A stretch of 64,000 nt of DNA, from the NCBI GenBank assembly GCA_937915865.1, contig CALGIG010000033.1:62001-126000 (forward strand), given 5' to 3'. Below are positions 18,673 through 27,722 of the stretch, piece by piece. The notes beneath the pieces were generated by a model. The model saw only the letters and a list, made by a program, of their open reading frames with translations, did no database searches and had not been told where the DNA came from. Position numbers and translations under genes: made by a program. Positions within the stretch are counted from its first letter, which is position 1. Every line of letters begins with the position of its first letter. The stretch comes from an uncultured Prolixibacteraceae bacterium (GTDB lineage: Bacteria > Bacteroidota > Bacteroidia > Bacteroidales > Prolixibacteraceae).

Positions 18673-20046
18673 TTAAAATTGAAAATAAATAAAACTTGAA
18701 TTTTGATTCAGCCCCCAGAACAACATTGTTAACACTAGACCATTTAATAGCACACATTCCCAGATGATCTTTTTCGAATCAATAACATTTGAAAAAATGT
18801 AAACTTTAAAAATGTCATAGACTTGGAGTATGAGCGTGATAACTGCAACAAAAAAAATGGGAATGATTACCCCGCCATTTATCACATTTAAAGTACCCCA
18901 ATTGTTGTAATTCAGAAATGACCGAAATATTTTTATTAAAACGGATAAATCCTCAGTTCTAAAAATAACCCAGAGCAAAGAAACCAAGGAGAACGTTGTA
19001 AGCCATCTAAAGAAGCGGAACAGGAAAAAATCGTTTATACCCTTAAGCTTAATATTAGATTCCAATAAATATTCAGTTATGAAAATTACAGCATGTCCAA
19101 ATCCCCAAATCAGAAAATTAACACTTCCTCCATGCCATAACCCACTTATAAGAAATACTATAAGTATATTCCCAATAACTTTAAACCGTTTTACTTTACT
19201 CCCTCCAAGAGGAAGGAAAACATAATCCCTTAACCAAAGAAGTAAGGTGATATTCCACCTTCTCCAGAACTGTTTCAATGATGTCGCGAAGTAAGGATTA
19301 TTGAAATTTTCAGATAATTGAATACCGAACAGTCGTCCAAGCCCAATTGCCAGAATTGAATAACTGAAAAAATCAAAAAATATTTCCAAAGAATAAAAAA
19401 CTGATCCGATTAAAATTTCAAATCCGGATGATTGACCAGCGTTTTCAAATACCTCGTTAACGACAAGACCTAATCTGTTTGCCAGTATTATTTTGCAAAA
19501 AAGCGCGTAAGCAATTATTTTAATCGCAATAAAAAAATCACCTCGATTGAATATATGTGTTTCATCAAATTGAGGAATTAAGGTAGAAGCACGCTCGATA
19601 GGACCTGCCATTATCTTTGGGAAAAAACTCAAATACAGTCCAAGACTTAAAATAGTATATTGCTTTTGTGATTTATCATTGTACAAATCAACCAAGTGAC
19701 TGATTGATTGAAAAGAGTAAAATGAAAGACCGATGGGATATCCTAACATCAATGAATCCTGATGGAACAAAAAATTGTATTTGAAGTAGGCAAGTAGAAT
19801 AATGTTTAGAGAAATTCCCAGCCAAAGACCAATCTTATCTCTTGTTTTCTGAAGAATGATTTGGGAAAAATAGGTAATAAAGATTACCAAAATTAACGTG
19901 ATAAGATAATAAAGTTGAAATTGCCCATAAAAAAGAAGACTTGAAAAAAGCAATAATACTTTCCTGAATTGGATTTGTTTTATGCTATAATATAATATTA
20001 CGAGCAACGCTACCAGAGCGAAAAATTTCAATGAAATAAAATACAT
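18673..20046 (-). CDS. MBOAT-family O-acyltransferase (AlgI-like)
   Basis: Protein of 457 residues using the ATG at 20046, 4 bp after the upstream stop; the longer frame to 20118 would overlap that gene. Ten or more membrane helices, 'WRRWNITLLLWLRDYVFLPLGG' and 'SGLWHGGSVNFLIWGFGHAV' (catalytic His of the MBOAT signature) identify it. AlgI-type proteins carry acyl groups, usually acetyl, across the inner membrane and hand them to a periplasmic SGNH partner. Such a partner is encoded immediately upstream. It is the last gene of the hxs operon. Confidence 0.92.
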   Translation of the reverse strand: MYFISLKFFALVALLVILYYSIKQIQFRKVLLLFSSLLFYGQFQLYYLITLILVIFITYFSQIILQKTRDKIGLWLGISLNIILLAYFKYNFLFHQDSLMLGYPIGLSFYSFQSISHLVDLYNDKSQKQYTILSLGLYLSFFPKIMAGPIERASTLIPQFDETHIFNRGDFFIAIKIIAYALFCKIILANRLGLVVNEVFENAGQSSGFEILIGSVFYSLEIFFDFFSYSILAIGLGRLFGIQLSENFNNPYFATSLKQFWRRWNITLLLWLRDYVFLPLGGSKVKRFKVIGNILIVFLISGLWHGGSVNFLIWGFGHAVIFITEYLLESNIKLKGINDFFLFRFFRWLTTFSLVSLLWVIFRTEDLSVLIKIFRSFLNYNNWGTLNVINGGVIIPIFFVAVITLILQVYDIFKVYIFSNVIDSKKIIWECVLLNGLVLTMLFWGLNQNSSFIYFQF

Positions 20047-20050
20047 ATCA

Positions 20051-22051
20051 TTAAAATTTAATTGTATATATCCCATTATTGAATCCAAACACACCACCAA
20101 AGATGATGCTTTTGCCATTATTTGAAAATGATGGATCCCATTCGTCTCCTTTGCTCTGAGTTAATCGCCTTATCTCTTTTGTATCTGTATTAATGGCGAA
20201 TAAATCCCAGTTTTTATCAATATTGCCTGAATAAACGATCCATTTGCCATCTGTAGAAATGGAAGGATCCCAAATATTATAACCTGAGTCTAAAACGATT
20301 TGTGTCTCTTTTGAAAATAAATTAAATGATTTAATGATGAAATTCTCATTTGAATTTCTGCACAAATAGTAAACAATTGAGTCATTAGGATGAAAAATAG
20401 GCCTCCAGCATTCCTTCTCATCCGTTGTTATTGCATATTTTTCATTTGTTATCAAGTCTAATATAGTAATGACCGGATTTGAAAATTTGTCGTTGGTTTC
20501 AAACCATGAAGGAAATGCAATTTTGTCCCCTCTATTTGAAAATGCAGGTATGGCACCATATTCATTTTCATTATTGGTAATATTCATTTTAAAGTTTGTC
20601 CCTAATCCAGTTACAATAACCTTAGTTCTCATCTCTTCTTGTTTGCCTTCGGTATATGCAATTAGTGTTCTGTCCTTTGAAAGTATGGGATGTATTTTAT
20701 CTCTATTATCTTCTATTAAGATTTTTTCATTGGAGAAGGTTGAATCGTTAGTGAATATTTGGTATTTATAAAGTTGACGCGTTTGATAAAGAATATTATT
20801 CTGTTCACCGAAATAGGTAGGATATCTTGCATCATTATTGGTTTTAGACAAATAGTGATACTTATCAGCTTCATCCTTAAAAGTATCTGAAATCTCATTT
20901 GCGATTACAGCATGACCATCTTTATTTAGATGTTCATCTCTTTCATAATAAAGCATCTTTGGTTCTTTAATAAACGGTCCATAAAGGTCAATTAGATGAA
21001 ACCTGAATTCTTTTTGTAATTCACTCATGAGTTTATTGGGAGCTTTCATGTCCAAAGAAGAAACTTCAAGTTTGAAATTGGAAATTACTTCTTCAAAGCT
21101 CTTATAATAAACCTGTTCTTTTGTAGGAATAAGAATAACCACTAACTCCGAGCCATTGGATATGACGGCTTCATTTAGCTTTTTCAGATATCTTTTAAAT
21201 TCATTAATATCATTTGACTTTTTCTCCGACCCTTTTTTATAAAAGATGTTGTAATCGATATTCATCTGTTCGGTCAGGTAAAATGGCTCTGTCCACCTTT
21301 TTAATGGTAATTCATCAACCGTTTCATATTGAAGATTGTATTTAATGAATCTATATAAATTTGAAACGTCCATTAAGTGCTCTGACAATCCGATTTCAGA
21401 TTGAATAACATTCATGAAGTCATTGAAAATACATATCTGTACAAATACCTTTTGTGGTTTGAATTTATAGCCTTCTGAAATGTAATAGTTGTAATAATCG
21501 GGCAATCCCCAACCACTAATTCCAGCGTTTAGTATTATTTTGTTTGGAAAATTTTTATAAATCTTGCTCGTATATAACTCCTCAAAATTCACTTGTGCCC
21601 CTTGAGTAAAAGAGTCTCCGATAAATAGCCAGTCACATTCATTGATTTTCACAGTTGGATCATTTGATTGGCCAATTCTATATCCCTGACAATTAGTTAA
21701 GTACCTGGTAGTGTATTCACCATCATCAAAGGTTTGATCTATATTTGGCTTGTTAAAATATACAGTCCCCTTGGGTTGGTATAAATTAGGGATTATATAT
21801 TCCGAATAGTTTAATGAAAAAATGAGTTCTGCATGATATAATATGCTTATAATGAATATGATATTGAAAAAATATAGAGTGATCCTTGTTTTTCTTATTT
21901 TGTAAATTATTAGCCATGATAGAAATGAGCTTATTAAAAAGATTATAACCACTAAAAATAAGTTGTTACTTAACAAGTAAATAGTTAATGGATTGACTAA
22001 TAATATGCTGAATACCCAAAGCGCTATACGCTTATCTGATTGAGGGTCCAT
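20051..22051 (-). CDS. SGNH esterase/acyltransferase fused to a TolB-like beta-propeller
   Basis: Protein of 666 residues. Up to three N-terminal membrane helices (residues 10-80) are followed by an SGNH domain (about residues 135-395) with GDSFTQG (nucleophile Ser147), 'NAGISGWG' (block II/III) and a 'DEHLNKDGH' segment matching the D-x-H-x-N block of AlgJ/AlgX-like proteins. After residue 405 come repeats such as 'HPILSKDRTLIAYTEG' and 'WDPSISTDGKWIVYSG', ending 'WDPSFSNNGKSIIFGG', typical PD40/TolB blades. It lies 3 bp after hxsC and 4 bp before the MBOAT gene. Acyl transfer is inferred from the pairing. Confidence 0.85.
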   Translation of the reverse strand: MDPQSDKRIALWVFSILLVNPLTIYLLSNNLFLVVIIFLISSFLSWLIIYKIRKTRITLYFFNIIFIISILYHAELIFSLNYSEYIIPNLYQPKGTVYFNKPNIDQTFDDGEYTTRYLTNCQGYRIGQSNDPTVKINECDWLFIGDSFTQGAQVNFEELYTSKIYKNFPNKIILNAGISGWGLPDYYNYYISEGYKFKPQKVFVQICIFNDFMNVIQSEIGLSEHLMDVSNLYRFIKYNLQYETVDELPLKRWTEPFYLTEQMNIDYNIFYKKGSEKKSNDINEFKRYLKKLNEAVISNGSELVVILIPTKEQVYYKSFEEVISNFKLEVSSLDMKAPNKLMSELQKEFRFHLIDLYGPFIKEPKMLYYERDEHLNKDGHAVIANEISDTFKDEADKYHYLSKTNNDARYPTYFGEQNNILYQTRQLYKYQIFTNDSTFSNEKILIEDNRDKIHPILSKDRTLIAYTEGKQEEMRTKVIVTGLGTNFKMNITNNENEYGAIPAFSNRGDKIAFPSWFETNDKFSNPVITILDLITNEKYAITTDEKECWRPIFHPNDSIVYYLCRNSNENFIIKSFNLFSKETQIVLDSGYNIWDPSISTDGKWIVYSGNIDKNWDLFAINTDTKEIRRLTQSKGDEWDPSFSNNGKSIIFGGVFGFNNGIYTIKF

Positions 22052-22054
22052 AGC

Positions 22055-23185
22055 CTACAAATTGTGAGGTGAGGTAATAGGATGGATGCCACTACTTTGA
22101 TATACTGAGGTATTAAATAGGCCACAGCAATTTTGGATAAAATGACAACCCAAGCAATAATCAGGAAATTTTATTTTCCATTCTGATATGGACTTGCAGA
22201 GATAGTCATAAATTGAAGGTTCTGAAAGACAATAAGGAATGTTATAAACGGAAACATTCATGTTCCAACCAGAGAGATTTGACACGGCCTCAGCAAGTGA
22301 AATTTTGTATTCAACAGGGTCAACCCATATTTGCTCCTTGTTTTTTACCGCATAACCAATATTTTCCATTCCCATAAAGGCAACATGATTTACGAAAGGC
22401 AAATTTTTGAAGATAAATTCGCTGATCTGTGGAAGCCGTTGATAATTAATCTTGTTTATTACAATTCTAAGTTCAATTCTTGTTTTGAAACTTGCAAGGT
22501 TATATAATCCTTTCATTGTTTCATTATATGAACCACTCTTACCAGAAATTAAGTCATGATCGGCAAAATAATCTGAGTGCAATGGAATTCCAATTGCCAT
22601 GTTCTTACTAAGAATATCTTTAAACTTAAAGGTATTCTCCATCTTCGAGAAATACCGGCCATTTGATAGAGTATGGAGATAGATATCTGGATATCTTTCA
22701 AATAAAAGTTCAAAAATTTTAATCAAGTTTTCGCCATGAAGAGTAGGTTCTCCTCCTGTTATACCAATATCATTAATATCCAAAGGTAAAATATCTATCA
22801 GCGATTTGGTGAATTGAAAATAATACGCTAGATCATTCTTGCTTGATGGTGGCTGCGAACACATTAAGCACCTATTATTGCAAGAATTTGTCAGGAATAA
22901 AGTATTGTCTTTTGATGATTTTCTGAAGGATAGAAATAGAGTTCGTCTTGAATCCAATTTCAAGACATCTCCTGAGATTAGCTGTTCTTTATACTGATCT
23001 AAATTCAAAAAATAATGACAACCAAGATCTTTCATTTGATACTGGTTGTTACTTAATAAAATGTAGGTGTGGTGTTCAAAACCATTATTACTTGAAAGTC
23101 CCGAATAAACTCCATTCACTTGATAAGTGAAAATCACCTCCGTGTTTATGTTTGTGTCATCATTATTTACCTTACCTATACGCAT
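22055..23185 (-). CDS. hxsC: HxsC, His-Xaa-Ser system radical SAM maturase
   Basis: Protein of 376 residues. The radical SAM cluster motif is C102-NNR-C106-LM-C109, followed by 'GITGGEPTLHG', which binds SAM. A Cys-rich tail 'DYCLGCHFIQNCCGLF' (about residues 342-357) may bind an auxiliary cluster. The N-terminal 95 residues are a separate domain. HxsC is one of two radical SAM enzymes always seen with HxsA repeat proteins; the modification it makes is unknown. It starts 1 bp after the hxsB stop. Confidence 0.88.
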   Translation of the reverse strand: MRIGKVNNDDTNINTEVIFTYQVNGVYSGLSSNNGFEHHTYILLSNNQYQMKDLGCHYFLNLDQYKEQLISGDVLKLDSRRTLFLSFRKSSKDNTLFLTNSCNNRCLMCSQPPSSKNDLAYYFQFTKSLIDILPLDINDIGITGGEPTLHGENLIKIFELLFERYPDIYLHTLSNGRYFSKMENTFKFKDILSKNMAIGIPLHSDYFADHDLISGKSGSYNETMKGLYNLASFKTRIELRIVINKINYQRLPQISEFIFKNLPFVNHVAFMGMENIGYAVKNKEQIWVDPVEYKISLAEAVSNLSGWNMNVSVYNIPYCLSEPSIYDYLCKSISEWKIKFPDYCLGCHFIQNCCGLFNTSVYQSSGIHPITSPHNL

Positions 23186-23186
23186 A

Positions 23187-24581
23187 TTAAGAGATCCATT
23201 TTTTAAATATTGGCAAGACTTCTTCCTTCCGATTAATTAGCATCTCAAAAATAATGTCGATAATCTTCATATTTTTTGAACAGAAATATGAGGTAGGTCG
23301 AAAGCCAATCATATCTCCTTGCTGCGTGTAATTTCTAATAGGGTCAGCACCACAATAGGTTTGATAAGCGCATTCTGAACAACCCGGTAAAGCCTCATTG
23401 GCCCATACCTTAGTTATTTTCTGGACTTCATCTCCATAAAAGACCTCTCGGTAAGTATCTGTTACTTTCCCCAGCCTAAATGTAAAATCGCCATGTTCAG
23501 CTAGCATCCTGGATTCATCGGATGCATAAATAAACCCATCATAGTTATATACAATTACACTATTGATAATACCGGCAGGGGACTGTAAATCAACAAAACC
23601 TACATTGAAGGGAGTTAGTATTTTTCTTACTATAATTGAAGTAAAATCTTCAACGATAAATGTTCCTTGCTTGTTAAGTTCGATGATGTAATTTAATGAT
23701 TGTTCAAAGAAATCAGTAAATCTTTCATAATATGATTTCCAGTCATTCTCCTTTGCATTTCCATAAGGATTTAATGCTCTTAGAAAAATATTTGAGAAGC
23801 CGTTTTCGATGTAATTGTCAACGATTTCTTTGGGATAATTTAACGACAATTCTGAGGTTGTCATCAATGCGGAAACCCTGTCATTTCCTAAGGCTAGACG
23901 AGACTTCTTAATTCCACGAATAACTTCATCATAGCTACCTTCTTTCCCTCTGTTGGTGTCATGAATAAATTTGGGACCATCCAATGACGTTGAAATTAAT
24001 ACGTTATATTTCAGACAAGTATCTAACATCTCATTTCTTAGATTAATGAGATTGGTACATATCACATAGGTAATTTTTTTTCCGTGCCGAGAGTTTAATT
24101 CTTCTACCTTTTCAATTGCAAATTTTATCAAATGGGGAACTAACGTTGGTTCTCCACCTTGAAACTCTACGGTAATTGCCGGAGACGGTGATTCAAACAT
24201 TAAACTTATAGAATGTTCTAAAGTTTCATAGGTCATATCATATTCGTGCTTTTCACATACCCTACTGGAGGCTTGGCAATATTGGCAATTTTGATTACAA
24301 CGCAGGGTCAGAACGAAAATATGAAGCGCGGTGAAATCGTTTAGAAAAGCTTTTTTTGTTCGGTATCTGGCAGCCAGATTGTCGATTAAGTAGGGAACTT
24401 TAGTTTGAGAGATAAAAAAATTGGAGAATAGATCCTTGTATAGTTCACTTTCATTATCAATCGCCCTATCAACAATTAATCTTGCAGTACCAGTAGGCGC
24501 AAGTAAGAAGTCTCCAACTTCATTGACCAATATTTCTTTGTTCGATAATCTTTTAAATCTGAAGGGTAATAAATGGTACAT
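23187..24581 (-). CDS. hxsB: HxsB, His-Xaa-Ser system radical SAM/SPASM maturase
   Basis: Protein of 464 residues. Residues 1-80 have the family opening 'MYHLLPFRFKRLSNKEILVNEVG'. The radical SAM motif is C95-NQN-C99-QY-C102, with 'VEFQGGEPTL'. The C-terminus has SPASM-type cysteines ('PGCSECAYQTYCGADP', then 'YFCSKN'). HxsB is predicted to modify the His-Xaa-Ser region of HxsA together with HxsC and HxsD. It lies 18 bp after hxsD. The assignment follows from sequence and the four-gene context. Confidence 0.92.
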   Translation of the reverse strand: MYHLLPFRFKRLSNKEILVNEVGDFLLAPTGTARLIVDRAIDNESELYKDLFSNFFISQTKVPYLIDNLAARYRTKKAFLNDFTALHIFVLTLRCNQNCQYCQASSRVCEKHEYDMTYETLEHSISLMFESPSPAITVEFQGGEPTLVPHLIKFAIEKVEELNSRHGKKITYVICTNLINLRNEMLDTCLKYNVLISTSLDGPKFIHDTNRGKEGSYDEVIRGIKKSRLALGNDRVSALMTTSELSLNYPKEIVDNYIENGFSNIFLRALNPYGNAKENDWKSYYERFTDFFEQSLNYIIELNKQGTFIVEDFTSIIVRKILTPFNVGFVDLQSPAGIINSVIVYNYDGFIYASDESRMLAEHGDFTFRLGKVTDTYREVFYGDEVQKITKVWANEALPGCSECAYQTYCGADPIRNYTQQGDMIGFRPTSYFCSKNMKIIDIIFEMLINRKEEVLPIFKKWIS

Positions 24582-24599
24582 AGTCTATGGATCTTCGAT

Positions 24600-24953
24600 T
24601 TAAGCTTCGTCCTTCAGAAGATCAATATTCTCAAAGTCCTCGTTGTTAGATAATGCTTTAATAAGCAATATGTTGCGAATATCTTTAGTCTCTGCGAATA
24701 TAATTTCACGGGTTTTATAATCAATCAAATCTTGATTGATCTTTTCAGACAAGTATTTTAGTAAGTCTTGATTAATAACCCCGTCTTTTTTTCTAAGCAC
24801 AATTGAAAAGATGTCACCAACCTTCTCCCACGTTATCATGTACTCATTTGCATAGTTATACAACGATTTTGTAATAACCTTTTCACTAAAAATATTGGGA
24901 TCAATTGTAAATGAAAAAGAATTCTGATCGAACCTTTGGAAACTTATCATCAA
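24600..24953 (-). CDS. hxsD: HxsD, His-Xaa-Ser system protein
   Basis: Protein of 117 residues, overlapping hxsA by 4 bp. No membrane segment or catalytic motif. 'KSLYNYANEYMITWEK' and 'INQDLIDYKTREIIFAETKDIRN' match the HxsD pattern, whose signature is an L-x-DYxLRE-like segment followed by an 'ET..IR' helix. HxsD is the smallest conserved Hxs member, possibly a peptide-presenting or chaperone-like subunit for HxsB/C. That role is inference. Confidence 0.85.
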   Translation of the reverse strand: MMISFQRFDQNSFSFTIDPNIFSEKVITKSLYNYANEYMITWEKVGDIFSIVLRKKDGVINQDLLKYLSEKINQDLIDYKTREIIFAETKDIRNILLIKALSNNEDFENIDLLKDEA

Positions 24954-25558
24954 TTCTCTTTTAGGTAATAAACGGTCGTTGGCCCAACAATCCCATCAGC
25001 TTCCATCCCTTTAGCTTTCTGAAATTCTTTAAGAGCGTCAACTATAACCCCTGAGAATTCATAAATACCCGTCACCGATTTCTGACCATCCTTTAATTCA
25101 AGATAACCTTTTTGAATTAGGATGTTAACCATTTGGGTAACATCTTCACCCTTCATCCCTTCTGTGATTGTTCTATCTCCGAGTTTAAAAGTAGTTACTG
25201 TAGATGTTGAATTATAACTTTTGTTTTTAGATGGTAGGGCTATATTGGAATTGCTGTTATTAGTATTGTTGTTATTATTCGTATTTGTCGTACTGGAATA
25301 ATGGGATCTATGACTAGAGTGTGACGAATGTGATCTATGACTACGATGGCCAATGGCTGAATATGAATCGTCATCATAAAATGAAAGCAAAAGTTTGGGA
25401 TATAATTGGTTATTTTTCTCTGATAATAACTCTGAGGTTTTTTTGTCCTGATTTAAGTCGCTGAAGTTAAGTGTAGTAGCGTCCGATTTTGATGGAATCA
25501 ATGCGGCAATAGACGTTGCAAATATCCCTTTGAGGTAATCACTAAATTTGATATTCAT
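24950..25558 (-). CDS. hxsA: HxsA, His-Xaa-Ser repeat protein with peptidoglycan-binding domain
   Basis: Protein of 202 residues from the ATG at 25558; an upstream start at 25618 would add 20 residues before the hydrophobic segment. Residues 8-24 ('YLKGIFATSIAALIPSK') may be a weak export signal. Residues 71-88 are six tandem His-Xaa-Ser units (HRSHRSHSSHSSHRSHYS). A Thr/Asn/Ser linker (residues 89-125) follows, then a peptidoglycan-binding type 1 domain (residues 128-202, 'GMKGEDVTQMVNILIQKGYL' and 'VKEFQK'-like 'LKEFQKAKGMEADGIVGP'). It is the presumed substrate of HxsB/C and the first gene of the six-gene operon. Confidence 0.93.
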   Translation of the reverse strand: MNIKFSDYLKGIFATSIAALIPSKSDATTLNFSDLNQDKKTSELLSEKNNQLYPKLLLSFYDDDSYSAIGHRSHRSHSSHSSHRSHYSSTTNTNNNNNTNNSNSNIALPSKNKSYNSTSTVTTFKLGDRTITEGMKGEDVTQMVNILIQKGYLELKDGQKSVTGIYEFSGVIVDALKEFQKAKGMEADGIVGPTTVYYLKEN

Positions 25559-25654
25559 AATTATTAGGTTGGAGAATTTCTTAATGTTTAAAAATAATAC
25601 ATTGGTTGTCAATATCAAAATAAAATATTTCTATATGTTAGTCTATATAAAATT

Positions 25655-25662
25655 TACTTTTG
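25655..25662 (+). promoter_or_regulatory. Possible -7 box for the TIR gene
   Basis: TACTTTTG fits the Bacteroidota TAnnTTTG consensus and lies 69 bp before the chosen TIR start, in the 173 bp gap shared with hxsA. No good -33 TTTG was found, so this is weak. Confidence 0.35.
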
Positions 25663-25731
25663 TTATTGCAGGGTAAAAACGTTGCTATTGTATTAGAATG
25701 CTCAGTCATCATATGTTATTCAATAATTAAA

Positions 25732-26805
25732 ATGAAAGTTTTTATAAGTTTTTCCAACAAGGATAATCACATCTTACAGTCGTTCGTTGATCATTATCTA
25801 AAACTCGGATTGCAGTTAAAAAACTCAGAGATCTCTTGTACCGGTATTGAAGATTCGAAACCGGAAACCGGTGATGATTTCAAATTTTGGATAAAAAAGG
25901 AAATTGAAGAGTCCGATTTGATATTTCTTCTAATCAGCCGAAATTATAAAAATAGCGAAGTTTGTTTGAATGAGATGGGAGCCGCCTGGATTCTTAATAA
26001 AAAAGTGATTCCATTATTGCTGCCTCCAATTGATTATCCTCATGTAGGATTTCTACACCAATACAATCAGCTTCTAAAAATCGAATCGCGGGATGATCTA
26101 TTTAAATTATGGGATGATCTTAAAGAGTGGGTTGATGATCGATATATTAGTCCATCTCATCTGAATAACCAAATAGATAAACTACATAAAGAGCTAAATT
26201 CAATTCCTAATATTCCAGTTGTTAAGGAAAATCAAGAGTATAATATTTCACCTCCTGATTTTTCATATTTTAATCAGTTTTTGCTTAATAATATTGATCA
26301 CAGAAGTCTACTTCTACAGGCTCAACCTACATTAGCAGATTGTAAGGCCGTTTTTGATATGACTTTTTTCAAGGACGTCTATGATTATTATAGTATGGAA
26401 TTTAAGTCTCTTCTATATTCGGACAAAGTAATAAATGATTTATCTGTGTACGATACTTACGATATGATTTCCGCCTCTTACGATGATCTTGTAAACAATA
26501 AACATAATTTGCCCGGGGGAATGAATGCCTTAACCAAAAATTTTGCTATAAAATCAAATGCATGTTTTTATAGTATTAGATTTCGAAGGAAGCAGCATGA
26601 ATCAGGTACTATAATTAGTGTATGGACTTTTATAAATAACCGATGGGTTCTTTTTATACGACCATGGATTATTGTTGAATTTTTAATTAAAGCAAAATAC
26701 GATAAAGAAATTAATCAGATTGTGAAGATCTTTAAAAGGATGGGAATATTCAGGAAATTAGGCACACTCGAAATACAATATTTAATGAATCGATTAAATG
26801 AATAA
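25732..26805 (+). CDS. TIR-domain protein with unknown C-terminal domain
   Basis: Protein of 357 residues from the ATG at 25732; the frame opens earlier but MKVFISFSNKD is the natural TIR start. TIR domain residues 1-130: 'VFISFSNKD' (betaA), 'ESDLIFLLISRNYKNSEVCLNEMGAAW' with the putative NADase Glu81, then 'VIPLLLPP'. Residues 180-357 form an unrecognised domain ending in a helical region. Bacterial TIR proteins often act in antiphage defence by NAD depletion or cyclic ADP-ribose signalling. It is divergent from hxsA. Defence role is inferred. Confidence 0.8.
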   Translation: MKVFISFSNKDNHILQSFVDHYLKLGLQLKNSEISCTGIEDSKPETGDDFKFWIKKEIEESDLIFLLISRNYKNSEVCLNEMGAAWILNKKVIPLLLPPIDYPHVGFLHQYNQLLKIESRDDLFKLWDDLKEWVDDRYISPSHLNNQIDKLHKELNSIPNIPVVKENQEYNISPPDFSYFNQFLLNNIDHRSLLLQAQPTLADCKAVFDMTFFKDVYDYYSMEFKSLLYSDKVINDLSVYDTYDMISASYDDLVNNKHNLPGGMNALTKNFAIKSNACFYSIRFRRKQHESGTIISVWTFINNRWVLFIRPWIIVEFLIKAKYDKEINQIVKIFKRMGIFRKLGTLEIQYLMNRLNE

Positions 26806-26950
26806 CTGATTTCTTCAATTCCAGACTTTAATATACGCGTAAATTAATTTTTCAAAGGGTGCCAACAAATCGTAGGTTAATAAGTCCAACTTTTAGTCTT
26901 TGAATATAAATCTTCATTTCTTCATTTTTTTTATTGCTATTTTTTATCTA

Positions 26951-27230
26951 CTCAAATTTCCGACAAAGTTATTTACGCTTCCCGGAACAGTAAAGGGGCG
27001 GTTGCTCTTCTATAGCATCCGTCCTTCGGATGCGTTCAGTTTTTTGCTTGCTCACCAATGTTGTTTAAATCCAATTCAGTAAATGTAAAAAGGTTGTAAA
27101 AAACTGACATGCACCCCGTTGACCTGATCCGGGATAGCTCAATGTTGGTACGCCAAAAATTTAAGTTTAACGGCGTGCCAGATTATTCCTTGATTCGAAG
27201 GAAGCCAAAACAAGTCCGAAAGGCATCGGC
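26951..27230 (+). repeat. Conserved structured leader repeat, copy A
   Basis: About 280 bp upstream of the DUF6573-like gene, matching copies at 28021 and 30065. Shared blocks include cggaacagtaaaggggcggt (26983), ctgacatgcaccccgttgac (27103), gggatagctcaatg and a hairpin ggtacgcc...ggcgtgcc (27147-27179). A first stem cggttgct/agcatccg has one mismatch in this copy. It contains no plausible gene. The rest of the gap from 26806 is AT-rich and shows nothing else. Confidence 0.8.
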
Positions 27231-27238
27231 AAAATCAA

Positions 27239-27673
27239 ATGAAAGATTCAAACGGATGGGAAATTGTTTCCACTTATTCAACCAAAGAAGCTGTTGTAGA
27301 TGGCTTTCTTGTAAAAGTTGACAGCAAAGCTTCAGAAGAAGCAGGTATTAAATTCCCGGTTTACCTGACCCGCGCGGTTTGGGACAAGTACGTTGAAGTT
27401 CCCAAAGGAATGGAGCAGCTTCAAAACCTTTCTGGTCGTTTATGGGACGTGCTGTTCATGTTTGCTTTCCATGCCCGGAATGTTTCTTCCAATTATTTAA
27501 AGTATGATTTTATAAGCTATTTGCCTGATGAAGGTAATTGGGAACCCAACGAGAAGTCGGAAACTCCGGAAAATCGTTTTAACAGGCTGGTTACTTTGAA
27601 AGCCGTGATTCAGGCCCAGGATTTCGATGATCCGTCACCTGCCATTTTCATCATGAAACCGGATGAAGATTAG
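27239..27673 (+). CDS. DUF6573-like conjugative-element accessory protein
   Basis: Protein of 144 residues, soluble. 'GWEIVSTYSTKEAVVDGFLVKV' then 'FPVYLTRAVWDKYV' and a C-terminal 'ENRFNRLVTLKAVIQAQDFDDPSPAIFIM' fit the DUF6573 group found on plasmids and conjugative elements. No activity is known. It directly follows leader repeat A and is first in a two-gene cassette. Confidence 0.75.
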   Translation: MKDSNGWEIVSTYSTKEAVVDGFLVKVDSKASEEAGIKFPVYLTRAVWDKYVEVPKGMEQLQNLSGRLWDVLFMFAFHARNVSSNYLKYDFISYLPDEGNWEPNEKSETPENRFNRLVTLKAVIQAQDFDDPSPAIFIMKPDED

Positions 27674-27722
27674 TGCGATTCAATCAGACAGTTTTCAATC
27701 AAAATTATTGGAGGAATTAATC

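Noticed and set aside
18673..20118. Longer MBOAT start at 20118
   Set aside because: It would overlap 68 bp of the SGNH gene and adds a polar stretch; the ATG at 20046 sits 4 bp after the stop.
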